Below are positions 8,618 through 19,396 of a stretch of DNA of 64,000 bases, in pieces. This DNA comes from Deltaproteobacteria bacterium (lineage in GTDB: Bacteria > Myxococcota_A > UBA9042 > PHBI01), in contig JACKFA010000003.1 in NCBI GenBank assembly GCA_020632715.1, positions 1 to 64,000 of the forward strand, written 5' to 3'. The translations under genes and the position numbers were made by a program. The notes under the pieces are model-generated. The model was given only the letters and a program-made list of their open reading frames with translations. It did not search any database and was not told the origin of the DNA. The first letter of the stretch is position 1, and each line of letters starts with the position of its first letter.

Positions 8618-10243
8618 ATGAACGACACGGTGAAGGGCCGCGCGAAGCACCCCTGGGACAAGCGCGGCAAGGGCGAGACCCGTTACGACGACATCGTCAT
8701 CGGCTCGGGCATGGGCGGGATGACCTGCGCCGCGCTCCTCGCGACGCTCGGGCGGAAGGTCCTGGTCCTCGAGCAGCACTACGTCCCCGGCGGCTTCACG
8801 CACACCTTCCACCGCCCGGGCTACACGTGGGACGTCGGCGTGCACGCCATCGGCGAGGTCACGCACCACAGCCTCACCGGGCGTCTGCTGTCGACGCTGT
8901 CGCGCGGCGAGCTCGAGTGGGCCTCGCTCGGCTCGGTCTACGACACCTTCCTCTTCCCGGGCGACTTCCACATCGACTTCCCGGACTCGCCCCACGCCTT
9001 CCGCGACAACCTCGCCGCCGCCTTCCCGAGCGACACGCGCGCCATCGACGGCTACCTCGACCGCGTGAAGGACGTCGCCGCGGCGATGAAGTCCTACTAC
9101 CTCGCGCGCACGCTCCCCGCCGGCCCGGGCGCCGTCGTCGAGGCCGTCCTCGCGCGCCGCGCGCGGAAGGTGCTCGACGAGCGCACGTCCGACGCGCTCG
9201 CGAAGCTCACGCCGAACCCGCGCCTCCGCACCGTGCTCGCGTCGCAGTGGGGCTACTACGGCTCGATCCCGAAGCGCAGCTCCTTCGCCATGCAGGCCCT
9301 CGTCACGAAGCACTTCATGCACGGCGGCTACTACCCGGTCGGCGGCTCCGCGCGCATCGCCGAGACGCTCCTCCGGACGGTCGCGAACGCGGGCGGCTGG
9401 ACGCGCATCTCGTCGCCGGTCGACCAGATCCTCCTCGAGCGCGGGCGCGCCGTCGGCGTGCGGCTCGAGAGCGGCGAGGAGATCCGCGCCGAGCGCGTCA
9501 TCTCCGCGGCCGGCGTGGCCTCGACGGTCACGCGCCTCCTGCCCGCCGAGGTCGGCGCGCGCCGCTGGGTCGGCGACGTCGCGCGCCTCGAGCCGGGCCC
9601 CGCCCACGTCTGCCTCTACCTCGGCTTCAAGGGGGACATCCGGAAGGCCGGCGCCACGGCGGCGAACCAGTGGTTCTACCACACGTGGTCGACCGAGGGA
9701 GACGCGGCCGCGTGGGACGTGTCGGCCCCCGAGAACCTCGACGACGCGCCGGTCCTCTACGTGTCGTTCCCCTCGCTGAAGGACCCGGAGCACGTCCCCG
9801 GCCCCGAGGAGCGCCACACGGGCGAGGTCGTGACGTTCGTGCCGTGGGAGTCGTTCGCGTCGTGGCAGGGGAGCCGCTGGAAGAAGCGCGGCGCCGACTA
9901 CGAGGCGTTCAAGGCGGCCATCAAGGAGAAGCTCCTGAACCAGCTCCTCGCGCACCGGCCCGACCTCGGGCCGATGATCGACCACGTCGAGCTCTCGACC
10001 CCGCTCTCGACCGACCACTTCACGCGCCCCATGGCGGGCTCCATCTACGGCCTCGAGCCGACGCCGGAGCGCTTCCGCTGCCGCTGGCTGCGCCCGAAGT
10101 CACCGATCCCGGGCCTCTGGTTCGCGGGCTCGGAGGTCGTCTCCGTCGGCGTCATCGGCGCGATGATGGGCGGCGTGCTCGCGGCGCTCGCCTGCGAGCC
10201 GATCCGCGGCGCGAGGCTCGTCGCCGGTCTCCGCAAGCGCTGA
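8618..10243 (+). CDS. FAD-dependent phytoene desaturase/retinol saturase-like oxidoreductase
   Basis: A 541-residue flavoprotein of the carotenoid desaturase/isomerase superfamily. The N-terminal dinucleotide motif is VIGSGMGGMTCAALLA, followed by the second-strand acidic end VLVLEQH. A further family segment is GGYYPVGGSARIAETL, and the C-terminal FAD-closing motif is PGLWFAGSEVVSVG. Members desaturate, isomerise or saturate polyenes and retinoids, but the substrate here cannot be read from the sequence. The ATG follows a strong CTCCGGAGG. The first 18 residues are polar and no signal peptide is seen. No other carotenoid gene lies nearby. Confidence 0.9.
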   Translation: MNDTVKGRAKHPWDKRGKGETRYDDIVIGSGMGGMTCAALLATLGRKVLVLEQHYVPGGFTHTFHRPGYTWDVGVHAIGEVTHHSLTGRLLSTLSRGELEWASLGSVYDTFLFPGDFHIDFPDSPHAFRDNLAAAFPSDTRAIDGYLDRVKDVAAAMKSYYLARTLPAGPGAVVEAVLARRARKVLDERTSDALAKLTPNPRLRTVLASQWGYYGSIPKRSSFAMQALVTKHFMHGGYYPVGGSARIAETLLRTVANAGGWTRISSPVDQILLERGRAVGVRLESGEEIRAERVISAAGVASTVTRLLPAEVGARRWVGDVARLEPGPAHVCLYLGFKGDIRKAGATAANQWFYHTWSTEGDAAAWDVSAPENLDDAPVLYVSFPSLKDPEHVPGPEERHTGEVVTFVPWESFASWQGSRWKKRGADYEAFKAAIKEKLLNQLLAHRPDLGPMIDHVELSTPLSTDHFTRPMAGSIYGLEPTPERFRCRWLRPKSPIPGLWFAGSEVVSVGVIGAMMGGVLAALACEPIRGARLVAGLRKR

Positions 10244-10256
10244 GGCGGCCGGCGCC

Positions 10257-12020
10257 TCAGAGGCAGCCGTCGTCGGTGATGCCGTTGCAGTCGTCGTCGA
10301 CGCCGTCGCACGTGTCGTCGGGGCCGACCGGCGTCGTCGCGATGGCGCCGATCGCGTCGATGTCCGCGCCGCGGTAGGTGTTGTCCGTCTCGCCCTGCTC
10401 GGTGTCGTCGGTCACCCGCACGAAGCGGTAGAGGTCCGTCGGGAGCGCGCCGTACGCGTCGATGTCGACGTGGGAGATGGCGCCGCCGATCTTGCCGATC
10501 GAGAGCCAGTTCACGCCGTCCTTCGAGATGTCGAGGTACATGGACTCGACGTCGCCGCCCACCTCGAAGATGTGGAGGTCCGGCGCGTCGTCGCCGCTGC
10601 CGCGCAGGGCGTTGTCGGTGAACCGCATGACGAGGCGCCCGCCGTTCCCGAGCGACACGGCGCCGCGCGCGAGGTCGGTCGTCCAGTCGGGCGGGCCGAC
10701 GACGTCCTCGGGGAACTGGTAGAAGGGCGACGTCGCGGCCGGGCCGCCCGAGAAGAGCGGATCGAAGCTCACGACGGCGTCCGCGAACGACGCGTCGCCG
10801 CCCGGGAAGTAGACGCCGCCGTAGGTCACGCCGGCGGGCGGGGTCGGCGGCGGAACGGGCGCGCAGATCGCGGGGCAGTCGGCGATGCTCCGCGTGTCGA
10901 CGGCGTCGTCCGCGACCGGCGCGGCCTCGTTGCAGAGCTGGACGGTCGTCTCGGGGTGCGTGTAGTGCGTCGCGACCTCGCTCGAGCCGAGCGGGTGGCG
11001 CGTGCACACCCGGGCGCCCGCCGCGCTCGTGAGCGGCACGTCGAAGTCGATGATCGGGTAGGTCCCGGCGGGGAGGACGCCGTTCGCCCGCGCGCCGGCC
11101 GTCGCGGTCGCGCGCCCGTGGAGCGTGCAGTCCTTCGGCTCGCTCGAGCCCGCGCCGAAGTAGCTCGGCGAGAGCCCGAGCGCGACGTTCCAGTAGATCC
11201 CGTCGCCCGGCGAGCCGCCGAGCGAGACGTCGCGCCCCTCGAAGACCGCGAAGCGGCTGACGGGCCCGCCGGCGGCGGGGTCGACGTTGCCCGGGCCGGC
11301 CGCGACGTCGTAGTCGTAGACGCGCGCGCCGCAGTAGAGCTTGAGGTCGTCCATGTAGAGGTGGGTCGCGGCGTCGTCGTCGCCGTCGCTGCAGGCGAAC
11401 GCGACGACCACCGTCGGGATCCGCTGGCCGCTGACCGGGTCGAAGACGAGCTCGATCGGGGCGTCGCCTTCGCGCACGCAGTCGACCTTGGCCGAGCAGA
11501 ACACGTCCTCGAAGTTCACGACCACGTCGAAGAAGCCCTGCTGCGCGGGCCGCATGACGGTCACGTCGAAGTCGACGCGCGCGTCGCCGTTCGGCACGCA
11601 GCGCGCCGGCATCGCGCAGCCGTTCGGCGCGTACGGGGCGGTGCAGGGGTCCACGAACTCGGCGGTGGGGTCGCCGGCGCCGAAGTCGCCGTCGTCGTCG
11701 GCGTCGTCGAGGTAGAGGCCCTCGATGGTGAGGTAGACGGTGTTGTCCTCCTCGCCGTCGCTCGCGTCGCAGGTGCCGACGTAGGCGATGTCGCCGCCGG
11801 CGCCGCTCCCGTAGCGGGTCGAGCAGAGGTGGCTCGCGGACCACACCTCCTCCTGCGAGGCGTTCTCCACGCGCAGGCCGTAGCAGGCCGCGGCGATCCC
11901 TTCGAGCTGGAGCGGCGCCACGGCGACGGCGAGATCGGCGGCGTCTCCGAGCGGCGCCGGCTGGTCGCTGCAAGCGACGACGACGGCGGCGGCGGTCAAG
12001 ACCACGGCGAGCTGCCTCAT
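10257..12020 (-). CDS. Lipoprotein ending in a MopE-type metal-binding motif
   Basis: Exported lipoprotein of 587 residues and unknown function. A signal peptide with lipobox (AVVVAC, Cys17) is followed by a Cys-containing region that may form disulphides (ACYGL, LCSTRYG, GTCDAS). The second half contains beta-rich segments of the kind found in surface proteins (ISKDGVNWLSIGKIGG). The last 20 residues, DTCDGVDDDCNGITDDGC, match the D-x-C-D-G-x-D-D-D-C-N pattern of MopE-like putative metal-binding repeats. The ATG has an upstream AGAGGAG. It is convergent with the FAD enzyme, 13 bases apart. Confidence 0.85.
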   Translation of the reverse strand: MRQLAVVLTAAAVVVACSDQPAPLGDAADLAVAVAPLQLEGIAAACYGLRVENASQEEVWSASHLCSTRYGSGAGGDIAYVGTCDASDGEEDNTVYLTIEGLYLDDADDDGDFGAGDPTAEFVDPCTAPYAPNGCAMPARCVPNGDARVDFDVTVMRPAQQGFFDVVVNFEDVFCSAKVDCVREGDAPIELVFDPVSGQRIPTVVVAFACSDGDDDAATHLYMDDLKLYCGARVYDYDVAAGPGNVDPAAGGPVSRFAVFEGRDVSLGGSPGDGIYWNVALGLSPSYFGAGSSEPKDCTLHGRATATAGARANGVLPAGTYPIIDFDVPLTSAAGARVCTRHPLGSSEVATHYTHPETTVQLCNEAAPVADDAVDTRSIADCPAICAPVPPPTPPAGVTYGGVYFPGGDASFADAVVSFDPLFSGGPAATSPFYQFPEDVVGPPDWTTDLARGAVSLGNGGRLVMRFTDNALRGSGDDAPDLHIFEVGGDVESMYLDISKDGVNWLSIGKIGGAISHVDIDAYGALPTDLYRFVRVTDDTEQGETDNTYRGADIDAIGAIATTPVGPDDTCDGVDDDCNGITDDGCL

Positions 12021-12158
12021 AGGCGCGACTCCTCTTGCACAGGGAGGGGGCGACGGTCCAGACACCATCGATCATGTGCGAGAGCGACCGCAAGACCGTT
12101 GCTGCCGCGCCCGCCTGGCGTCGAGACGTGCGCGCGAGGCGACGCCCGACGGGGCCAG

Positions 12159-12878
12159 TCACCCGCGCCGGGCGAGATCGGCGAAGCGCGCGAGCAGCCG
12201 CGGGCCGGTGTCCGTGTCGTGGCATCCCGCGAGGAGCGCGTCCGCGTCGAGCCCCTCGGCCTCGATGGCGGGGCGGCGCTCGTGGAGCAGCGTCCGGAGG
12301 TAGGCCGCGTCGAACTCCGGGTGGAACTGGACGCCCCACGCGCGGCGGCCGACGCGGATCGCCTGGTTCGGGTCGAGCGCGTTCTCGGCGAGCCGCGCCG
12401 CCCCCTCCGGGAGCCGCAGCACGACCTGCCGGTGCGTCGACTGCGCGGAGAAGACGGGGCCCGACTCCGCGAGGACCCCGAGCAGGGCGTCCTCCTCGCC
12501 GGCTCGAGTCAGCGTGATCGCGACCGTGCCGATCTCACGGCCGCGCGGGTTCCACCCGGCCTCGCCGCCGAGCGCGTCCGCGAGGAGCTGGTGCCCGTAG
12601 CAGATCCCGAGCGCGGGCACGTCCGCCGCCACCGCCTCCCGCAGGAACGCCGCCGTCCGCCCGCTCCACTCGGCGCGGTCCGTCACCATCGCGGAGGAGC
12701 CCGTCACGACGACGCCCGCGAGGTCGCGAGGGGAGGGGAGGGCGCCCCCGCCGCGCGGATCGACCACCCGCGTCGTGACGGGGCCGCCGCCCGCGAGGCC
12801 GCGCGCGACCCACCCGTCGTAGTCGCCGTGCTCGGCGCCGTGCGCCGCCGACGCGTCGCCGACCCGCACGATGAGCAC
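12159..12878 (-). CDS. Class I glutamine amidotransferase
   Basis: A 239-residue stand-alone glutaminase/hydrolase domain. The nucleophile is Cys93 in ALGICYGHQ; His186 and Glu188 in QFHPEF complete the triad, and the oxyanion strand is VVTGSSAMV. The GTG at 12878 is chosen because the fold begins with LIVRVGDAS; the open frame extends upstream but is Arg/Gly-rich and overlaps the next gene. Free-standing members include GMP-synthase-like YfeJ and the amidotransferase next to glnA4/aldC in mycobacteria. It lies on the same strand as the GS-ALDH-ADH genes, one plus-strand gene away, so a role in hydrolysing a gamma-glutamyl intermediate is plausible but not shown. Confidence 0.9.
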   Translation of the reverse strand: MLIVRVGDASAAHGAEHGDYDGWVARGLAGGGPVTTRVVDPRGGGALPSPRDLAGVVVTGSSAMVTDRAEWSGRTAAFLREAVAADVPALGICYGHQLLADALGGEAGWNPRGREIGTVAITLTRAGEEDALLGVLAESGPVFSAQSTHRQVVLRLPEGAARLAENALDPNQAIRVGRRAWGVQFHPEFDAAYLRTLLHERRPAIEAEGLDADALLAGCHDTDTGPRLLARFADLARRG

Positions 12879-12968
12879 CTCGCCGCCTCGCCGTCCCGGC
12901 ACGTTCCCCTCCGCGTCCGCGCGCCCCCGCTCGCCCGGGGCGCCCCCCCACGGTACGCTATCCGCGCC

Positions 12969-13364
12969 ATGGACGGTATCTTCCGCTTCGCCGCCGCCGC
13001 CCCCCACGCCCCCGAGGTCGACGCCTACCTCGCCGGGCTCCGTGAGCACCTCCGCCCCCTCGCGACGACCTGGTTCGGCGTCATGCGCGCCGCCGGCGAC
13101 GACGTGCGCGAGCTCCTCCACGACGGCTTCCCCACCGCCTGCGTCGGCGACGCCGCGTTCGGCTACGTCGCCGCCTTCTCCGAGCACGTGAACGTGGGCT
13201 TCTTCTTCGGCGCGACCCTCCCGGATCCGAGGCGCCTCCTCGTCGGGACCGGCAAGCGCATGCGCCACGTGAAGCTCTACCCCTGGCGCGAGCCCGAGAA
13301 CGCCGCGCTGAGGGCGCTCGTCACCGCGGCCTACGACGACATGCGGGCGCGCCTCGGCGCGTGA
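12969..13364 (+). CDS. DUF1801 (YdhG-like) protein
   Basis: Small 131-residue cytoplasmic protein of the DUF1801 type. The family-typical central block is GYVAAFSEHVNVGFFFGATL, followed by LLVGTGKRMRHVKLY. Function in the family is not established. The ATG at 12969 starts cleanly at MDGIFRFAAAAP. It is divergent from the amidotransferase (90 bases) and nearly abuts the convergent alcohol dehydrogenase stop at 13371. It sits inside an otherwise minus-strand metabolic cluster. Confidence 0.85.
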   Translation: MDGIFRFAAAAPHAPEVDAYLAGLREHLRPLATTWFGVMRAAGDDVRELLHDGFPTACVGDAAFGYVAAFSEHVNVGFFFGATLPDPRRLLVGTGKRMRHVKLYPWREPENAALRALVTAAYDDMRARLGA

Positions 13365-13370
13365 GCCGGC

Positions 13371-14540
13371 TCAGCCCCCGACGGCCCCGCTCACGGCGCG
13401 CTCGTAGAGGGTCCGGAAGCCGTCGACCGCGACCGGCTGCGGGTTCGTCGGCGCCGTCGGGTCGGCCGCCGCGTCCGGCGCGAGCTCGGGCGCCATCGCC
13501 GCCGTGACGCCCACGTCCGCGAGCGTGTGCGGGATGCCGATGGCCTCCCGGAGCCCGAGGATCCACGCCTGCACCCCGCGGAAGCCGGGCTCGGCGAGCG
13601 ACAGCGCCCGCGCGAGCACGTCGCACTTCTCGGCGATGACCTCCTCGTTCCAGGCCATCACGTAGGGCATCACGATGGCGTTCGTGAGCCCGTGGTGGCT
13701 CCCGACCGCGACGCTCACCGGGTGCGACAGCGCGTGCATCGCGCCGAGCCCCTTCTGGAACGCCGTCGCTCCCATGAGCGACGCCGCCATCATGCTCGCG
13801 CGCGCCTCGAGGTCGCGCCCATCGCGCACCGCCGGGATCAGCGAGCGCGCCACGAGCCGCATCCCCTCGATGGCGATCCCGTCCGCGAGCGGGTGGAAGG
13901 CGGGCGCGAGGTACGCCTCGAGGTTGTGCGAGAGCGCGTCCATCCCGACCCACGCCGTGAGCGCCGGCGGGAGCCCCGCCGTGAGCGCCGGATCGCAGAT
14001 CACGCGCTCCGGGAGCATCTTCGGGTGGAAGATGAGGCGCTTCTTGTGCGCCGCCTCGTCGGTCACGACCGAGCAGCGCCCGACCTCGCTCCCCGTGCCC
14101 GCGGTCGTCGGCACGGCCACGACGGGGGCCATCCCGGCGGCGTCCACGCGCGTCCAGTTGTCGCCGACGTCCTCGAAGTCCCAGAGCGGGCGCGCCTGCC
14201 CGACCATGAGCGCCACGGCCTTCGCGACGTCGAGCGCGCTGCCGCCGCCGAACGCGATCACGCCGTCGCATTCGGCCTCGCGGTAGGCGAGGACGCCGTC
14301 CGTCACGTTCTTCTCGACGGGGTTCCCCTGGATCTCCGAGAACGCGGCGGCCCGCAGGCCCGCCTCGCGCGCGATCTCCATGACGTCCGCGAAGAGCGGG
14401 AGCGCCCGGAGCCCCGGGTCGGTCACGACGAGGGGCGCGCGGATCCCGAGCTCGGCGCACGCGGCGCCCAGCTCGTTCACGCGCCCGGCGCCGAAGCGCA
14501 CGCTCGTCGGGTAGTTCCAGTTGCCCGTGAAGCTCGTCAT
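13371..14540 (-). CDS. Iron-containing alcohol dehydrogenase
   Basis: Group III (FucO/GbsB/4-hydroxybutyrate-dehydrogenase-like) NAD(P)-dependent dehydrogenase, 389 residues. The nucleotide-binding motif is GGGSALDVAK, followed by TTAGTGSEV. The metal ligands are visible as D-x3-H in GMDALSHNLEAY, a His in GAMHALSHP and the final His in SHHG, spaced as in FucO. It is the third gene of a minus-strand series after the glutamine-synthetase-like gene and the aldehyde dehydrogenase, 51 bases behind the latter. It would interconvert an alcohol and an aldehyde (for example 4-hydroxybutyrate/succinate semialdehyde). That substrate is an inference from context. Confidence 0.93.
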   Translation of the reverse strand: MTSFTGNWNYPTSVRFGAGRVNELGAACAELGIRAPLVVTDPGLRALPLFADVMEIAREAGLRAAAFSEIQGNPVEKNVTDGVLAYREAECDGVIAFGGGSALDVAKAVALMVGQARPLWDFEDVGDNWTRVDAAGMAPVVAVPTTAGTGSEVGRCSVVTDEAAHKKRLIFHPKMLPERVICDPALTAGLPPALTAWVGMDALSHNLEAYLAPAFHPLADGIAIEGMRLVARSLIPAVRDGRDLEARASMMAASLMGATAFQKGLGAMHALSHPVSVAVGSHHGLTNAIVMPYVMAWNEEVIAEKCDVLARALSLAEPGFRGVQAWILGLREAIGIPHTLADVGVTAAMAPELAPDAAADPTAPTNPQPVAVDGFRTLYERAVSGAVGG

Positions 14541-14591
14541 GTCGCGCCTCCCGGCGGCCGCGCGGCCGCGCCCAAGGAGAGAGGTACCAGA

Positions 14592-15977
<1,386 letters not shown>

Positions 15978-15993
15978 AGCCGCCTCCAGGTGC

Positions 15994-17367
15994 CTAGATG
16001 ATCTCGAAGTAGCGGGCGAGCTCCCAGTCGGTCACGTGCCGCCGGAACTCGCGCACCTCCCACTCGCGCGTGGCCGCGTAGTGCTCGACGAACGCGTCGC
16101 CGAAGACCTCGCGCGCCATGGCGCTCGCGCGCAGGCGCTGCGCCGCGTCCCAGAGGGTCTGCGGCAGCGCCGCCTCGGGCGCGTTCGGCGCCGCGTAGGC
16201 GTTGCCGGTCACCGGCGGCCCGAGCTCGAGCTCCTCCTCGATGCCGCGGAGCCCCGCGCCGAGCGCCGCCGCGAGCGCGATGTACGGGTTCGCGTCGGCC
16301 GGGCCCACGCGGAACTCGACGCGCTGCGACTTCGGCGACCCCGGGATCACGCGGAGCGCGGTCGTCCGGTTCTCGACGCCCCAGGTGGCGGTCGTCGGCG
16401 CCCAGGCGCCCGGCACGAGGCGCGTGTAGGCGTTGATGGTCTGCGCGACCATGGCGAGCGTCTCGGGCAGGTACCGCTGGCAGCCGGCCACGAAGCGCCG
16501 CATCGTCGGGCTCATCCCGTGCTCGGCGTCGCCGTCGTGGAAGGCGGAGCCGCCGTGGTCCCCGGCCTTCGTGAGCGACAGGTGGATGTGCCCGCTCTGG
16601 CCGGGGTAGTCGGGCGACCACTTCGACATGAAGGTCGCCATGAGGCCGCGCTTCTGCGCGAGCACCTTCGTGAAGGTCTTGAAGAGGGCGGCCTTGTCGC
16701 CCGCCGCGAACGCGCGATCGACGCCGATCGCGGCCTCGATGACGCCCGGGCCGGTCTCGGTGTGGAGCCCCTCGAGCGGGAAGTCCATCTCCTCGCACGT
16801 CGCGAGGAGCTCCTTGTAGAAGTCGGCCCAGACCGAGCTCCTGAGCACCGAGTAGCCGAAGTTGCCCGGCGTGATGGGCTTCAGGTTGCGGTATCCTTTC
16901 TCCCTTACGCTGTAAGGCGACTCCTCGAACACGAAGAACTCGTACTCGAGCGCGGCCCACGCCTCGAACCCCATCTTCCGGGCCTTGTCGCACACGCGCC
17001 GGAGGAGCGCGCGCGGGCCGACGTCGCCCGCGGGGCCGTCGAACTCGCCGAGGAAGAAGAGCCCGCCGCCCTCGAGCGGGAGCTCGCGGCAGGTGGTCGG
17101 GTCGATGCGCACCGGCGCGTCGGGGTACGCGGTGTGCCAGCCCGTGAAGGAGACGTTGTCGTAGAGCTTGTCGGCGCTGTCCCAGCCGAGCACCACGTCG
17201 CAGAAGCCGAAGCCGGCCTCGAGCGCCGAGAGGAACTTCGACCGCGCCATGTACTTCCCTCGGAGGACGCCGTCGGTGTCGAACACACCGACCTTCACGT
17301 GCGTGATGTCGCGCGCCGACACGATGCGCTTCGCGTCCTCGACGGTCCGGACCTGCCTCGCTTCCAA
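15994..17367 (-). CDS. Glutamine-synthetase-like gamma-glutamylamine ligase (PuuA/GlnA4 type)
   Basis: Class I GS-fold ATP-dependent ligase of 457 residues. Conserved blocks include LEYEFFVFEE (metal Glu), TETGPGVIEAA, the ATP/His segment GQSGHIHLSL, ENRTTALRV and RVEFRVGPADANPYIALAAA. In true GlnA the corresponding active-site loop is GDNGSGMHxH. The divergence here, and the operon partners (ALDH, Fe-ADH, nearby amidotransferase), point to gamma-glutamylation of an amine such as putrescine or ethanolamine rather than ammonia assimilation. The TTG start at 17367 is fixed by GAGGAGG five bases before it; the open frame continues upstream but without conservation. It is the first gene of the cluster. 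Confidence 0.92.
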   Translation of the reverse strand: MEARQVRTVEDAKRIVSARDITHVKVGVFDTDGVLRGKYMARSKFLSALEAGFGFCDVVLGWDSADKLYDNVSFTGWHTAYPDAPVRIDPTTCRELPLEGGGLFFLGEFDGPAGDVGPRALLRRVCDKARKMGFEAWAALEYEFFVFEESPYSVREKGYRNLKPITPGNFGYSVLRSSVWADFYKELLATCEEMDFPLEGLHTETGPGVIEAAIGVDRAFAAGDKAALFKTFTKVLAQKRGLMATFMSKWSPDYPGQSGHIHLSLTKAGDHGGSAFHDGDAEHGMSPTMRRFVAGCQRYLPETLAMVAQTINAYTRLVPGAWAPTTATWGVENRTTALRVIPGSPKSQRVEFRVGPADANPYIALAAALGAGLRGIEEELELGPPVTGNAYAAPNAPEAALPQTLWDAAQRLRASAMAREVFGDAFVEHYAATREWEVREFRRHVTDWELARYFEII

Positions 17368-17561
17368 GGGGCCTCCTCGCGCCGGGGCGCGCGTCCACAC
17401 GGGTGCCCCTTGCTCGTACTCCGCGGCGTCCGACGGCGTCAAATCGCCGTCCCGGCGCCGATCTCGCGCGACAAAATCGTCATTTCGGACGAAAAACGGG
17501 GGACTGTCCCCACGCCTCACGCCGCCGGACGGCGGCGTTCCCGCTCGCACAGGAACGACCC

Positions 17562-18530
17562 ATGCGTCTGTCCGCCCGCGTCCTGCAAGCCGTCGCCGCG
17601 TCGGCGCTCCTCCTCGCGCCGCTCACCGCCCTCGCCGACGAGGCGCCTCCGGAGGCGCTCCCGGCGGCCGAGGCCCCAGCCGCCGCCGACCCCGAGCGGG
17701 AGCCGACGCCGGAGGAGCGCGCCGACATGCTCGCCACCATGAAGCGCGAGCTCGGCGCCATCGAGGGGCCCGCGACGGGGGTCGAGCTCGGCGACGTCGC
17801 GACGATCGACGTGCCCGCGGGGCACTGGCTCGTGCCGACCTCGGGGATGGCGCGCTTCAACTCGATCATCGAGAACCTCGCCGATCCGACGGCCATCGGC
17901 GCCATCGCGACCGACGACATGGACGAGGTGGTCTACTTCTCGTTCGACGCGGTCGGCTACGTGAAGGACGACGATCGCGACCTCGACGCCGACGACCTCC
18001 TCGAGAGCCTGCGCGAGGGGACCCGCCAGCACAACGAGCAGCGGCGGCGCCTCGGCTACCAGGAGCTCGAGCTCACGGGCTGGGCGCAGGAGCCGTTCTA
18101 CAACGAGGTCACGCGGAGCCTCGAGTGGGCGCCGCGGCTCCGCCACCTCGGCGACACCGAGGAGTGGGTGAACTACAACACGCGCCGCCTCGGCCGCGAG
18201 GGCGTCATCGAGGTCGTGCTCGCCACGTCGAACGAGCGGCTCGCGGGGGCGCTCACGCGCATGAACGCCGATCTCGCCGGGCTCGCCTTCGTCCCCGGCA
18301 AGGACTACGCCTCCTTCCGCGAGGGGGACCGCATCGCCGAGTACGGCCTCGGCGGCCTCGTCGTCGGCGGGGCGGTGGCCGTGGCGGCGAAGATGGGGTT
18401 CCTGAAGAAGTTCTGGAAGCTCATCGTGGGGTTCCTCGCGGTCGTCGGCGGCGGGATCGCCAAGCTCTTCGGTCGGAAGAAGGCGGCGCCGGTCGTCGCC
18501 GACGGCCCCGACGACGGCGCGGCCGCGTGA
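17562..18530 (+). CDS. DUF2167 family membrane protein
   Basis: A 322-residue exported protein. Residues 1-25 form a signal peptide (ALADEAPPEA boundary), followed by an Ala/Pro/Glu-rich stretch. The central domain carries family-typical segments (DVPAGHWLVP, LTGWAQEPFYNE, NYNTRRLGREGV). Two C-terminal hydrophobic helices (GLGGLVVGGAVAVAA; FWKLIVGFLAVVGGGI) end in a lysine/arginine cytoplasmic patch. The family has no established function. The ATG at 17562 has an AGGAA upstream. A membrane protein gene follows after 13 bases, probably co-transcribed. Confidence 0.88.
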   Translation: MRLSARVLQAVAASALLLAPLTALADEAPPEALPAAEAPAAADPEREPTPEERADMLATMKRELGAIEGPATGVELGDVATIDVPAGHWLVPTSGMARFNSIIENLADPTAIGAIATDDMDEVVYFSFDAVGYVKDDDRDLDADDLLESLREGTRQHNEQRRRLGYQELELTGWAQEPFYNEVTRSLEWAPRLRHLGDTEEWVNYNTRRLGREGVIEVVLATSNERLAGALTRMNADLAGLAFVPGKDYASFREGDRIAEYGLGGLVVGGAVAVAAKMGFLKKFWKLIVGFLAVVGGGIAKLFGRKKAAPVVADGPDDGAAA

Positions 18531-18543
18531 CGGGTCGTCACGG

Positions 18544-19395
18544 GTGAGCGACGCCGAGACGCTCTGGGTGCTCGCGGTCGGGATCTACCTCGCCGAGACG
18601 CTGCTCCTCGTCCCGCGGGACGCGGCGGTGTTCCGGAGCGCCGGCCGGGGTGGCTTCCGCGCGGTGCGCCCGTTCTTCGCGCGGCGTGACAGCGGCCCGG
18701 GGCTCGTCATGGGGACGCCCTGGCCGCCGCTCGGGCTCCTCGCGATCGGTCGCCGCGAGGGCGCGCTCCTCGCCCCCGAGGTGGTCCGGGATCGCGTCGG
18801 CGCCTGGCTCGCCGCGAGCCGCCGGGTCCGCGGCGCCGCCGTCGCGCTGCTCGTCGTGACCTTCGCGGGCTCGGCGCTCGTGATCTGGGCGCCGGCGGGG
18901 CCGTGGGGGAGGGCGTCGGGTGCCTGGGTCTTCGCGCTCGTCGGGGCGCTCTGGGCTCTGACGGGGGGCCTCGCGGTGCGCCTCTGGCGGCGGCAGGATC
19001 CGGCGCGGCGGGCGCCCGGGAAGGACCTGTTCACGGCGCTCGCGTCGCCGCTCTCGGCGGTGCGTGTGCACGACGTGCTCGGCCGGAACGAGCTCGCCGA
19101 CGTGTCCGAGCTCGCGCTCGCGCTCGCGCTGCTGTCGCCGGAGGCGCGGGCGCCGGTCGTGCGGGCTGCGCTCGTCCGGGCGCGAGGGGAGGGGGGCGCC
19201 GCGGAGGCCGCGCTCGCCGCGACGCTCTCCGGCGAAGGCGTCGACGTGGGCGCGGTCCTCGCCCCGCCGGCGCGCGAGGACGCCGACGCGCAGGCCTACT
19301 GCCCCCTCTGCCTCGCGGAGTACCGCGTGGCAGAGGGCGTGTGCTCGACCTGCGAGGGCGTCGCGCTGGTCGCGTTCGGGGTCGAGTCGCGGTGA
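18544..19395 (+). CDS. Membrane protein with C-terminal zinc-ribbon-like pair
   Basis: Unrecognised protein of 283 residues, GTG start. Hydrophobic segments lie near residues 5-25, 97-117 and 125-145. A soluble, Ala/Glu-rich helical region follows. The C-terminus has two CxxC pairs (CPLC and CSTC) 14 residues apart, likely a small zinc ribbon. It follows the DUF2167 gene by 13 bases, so a shared envelope role is possible. The stop is one base from the convergent helicase stop. Confidence 0.75.
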   Translation: MSDAETLWVLAVGIYLAETLLLVPRDAAVFRSAGRGGFRAVRPFFARRDSGPGLVMGTPWPPLGLLAIGRREGALLAPEVVRDRVGAWLAASRRVRGAAVALLVVTFAGSALVIWAPAGPWGRASGAWVFALVGALWALTGGLAVRLWRRQDPARRAPGKDLFTALASPLSAVRVHDVLGRNELADVSELALALALLSPEARAPVVRAALVRARGEGGAAEAALAATLSGEGVDVGAVLAPPAREDADAQAYCPLCLAEYRVAEGVCSTCEGVALVAFGVESR

Positions 19396-19396
19396 C

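Noticed and set aside
12159..12878. PuuD-type gamma-glutamyl-GABA hydrolase
   Set aside because: The nucleophile context (GICYGHQ) and QFHPE follow the ordinary class I amidotransferase pattern; PuuD identity cannot be claimed from sequence by eye.
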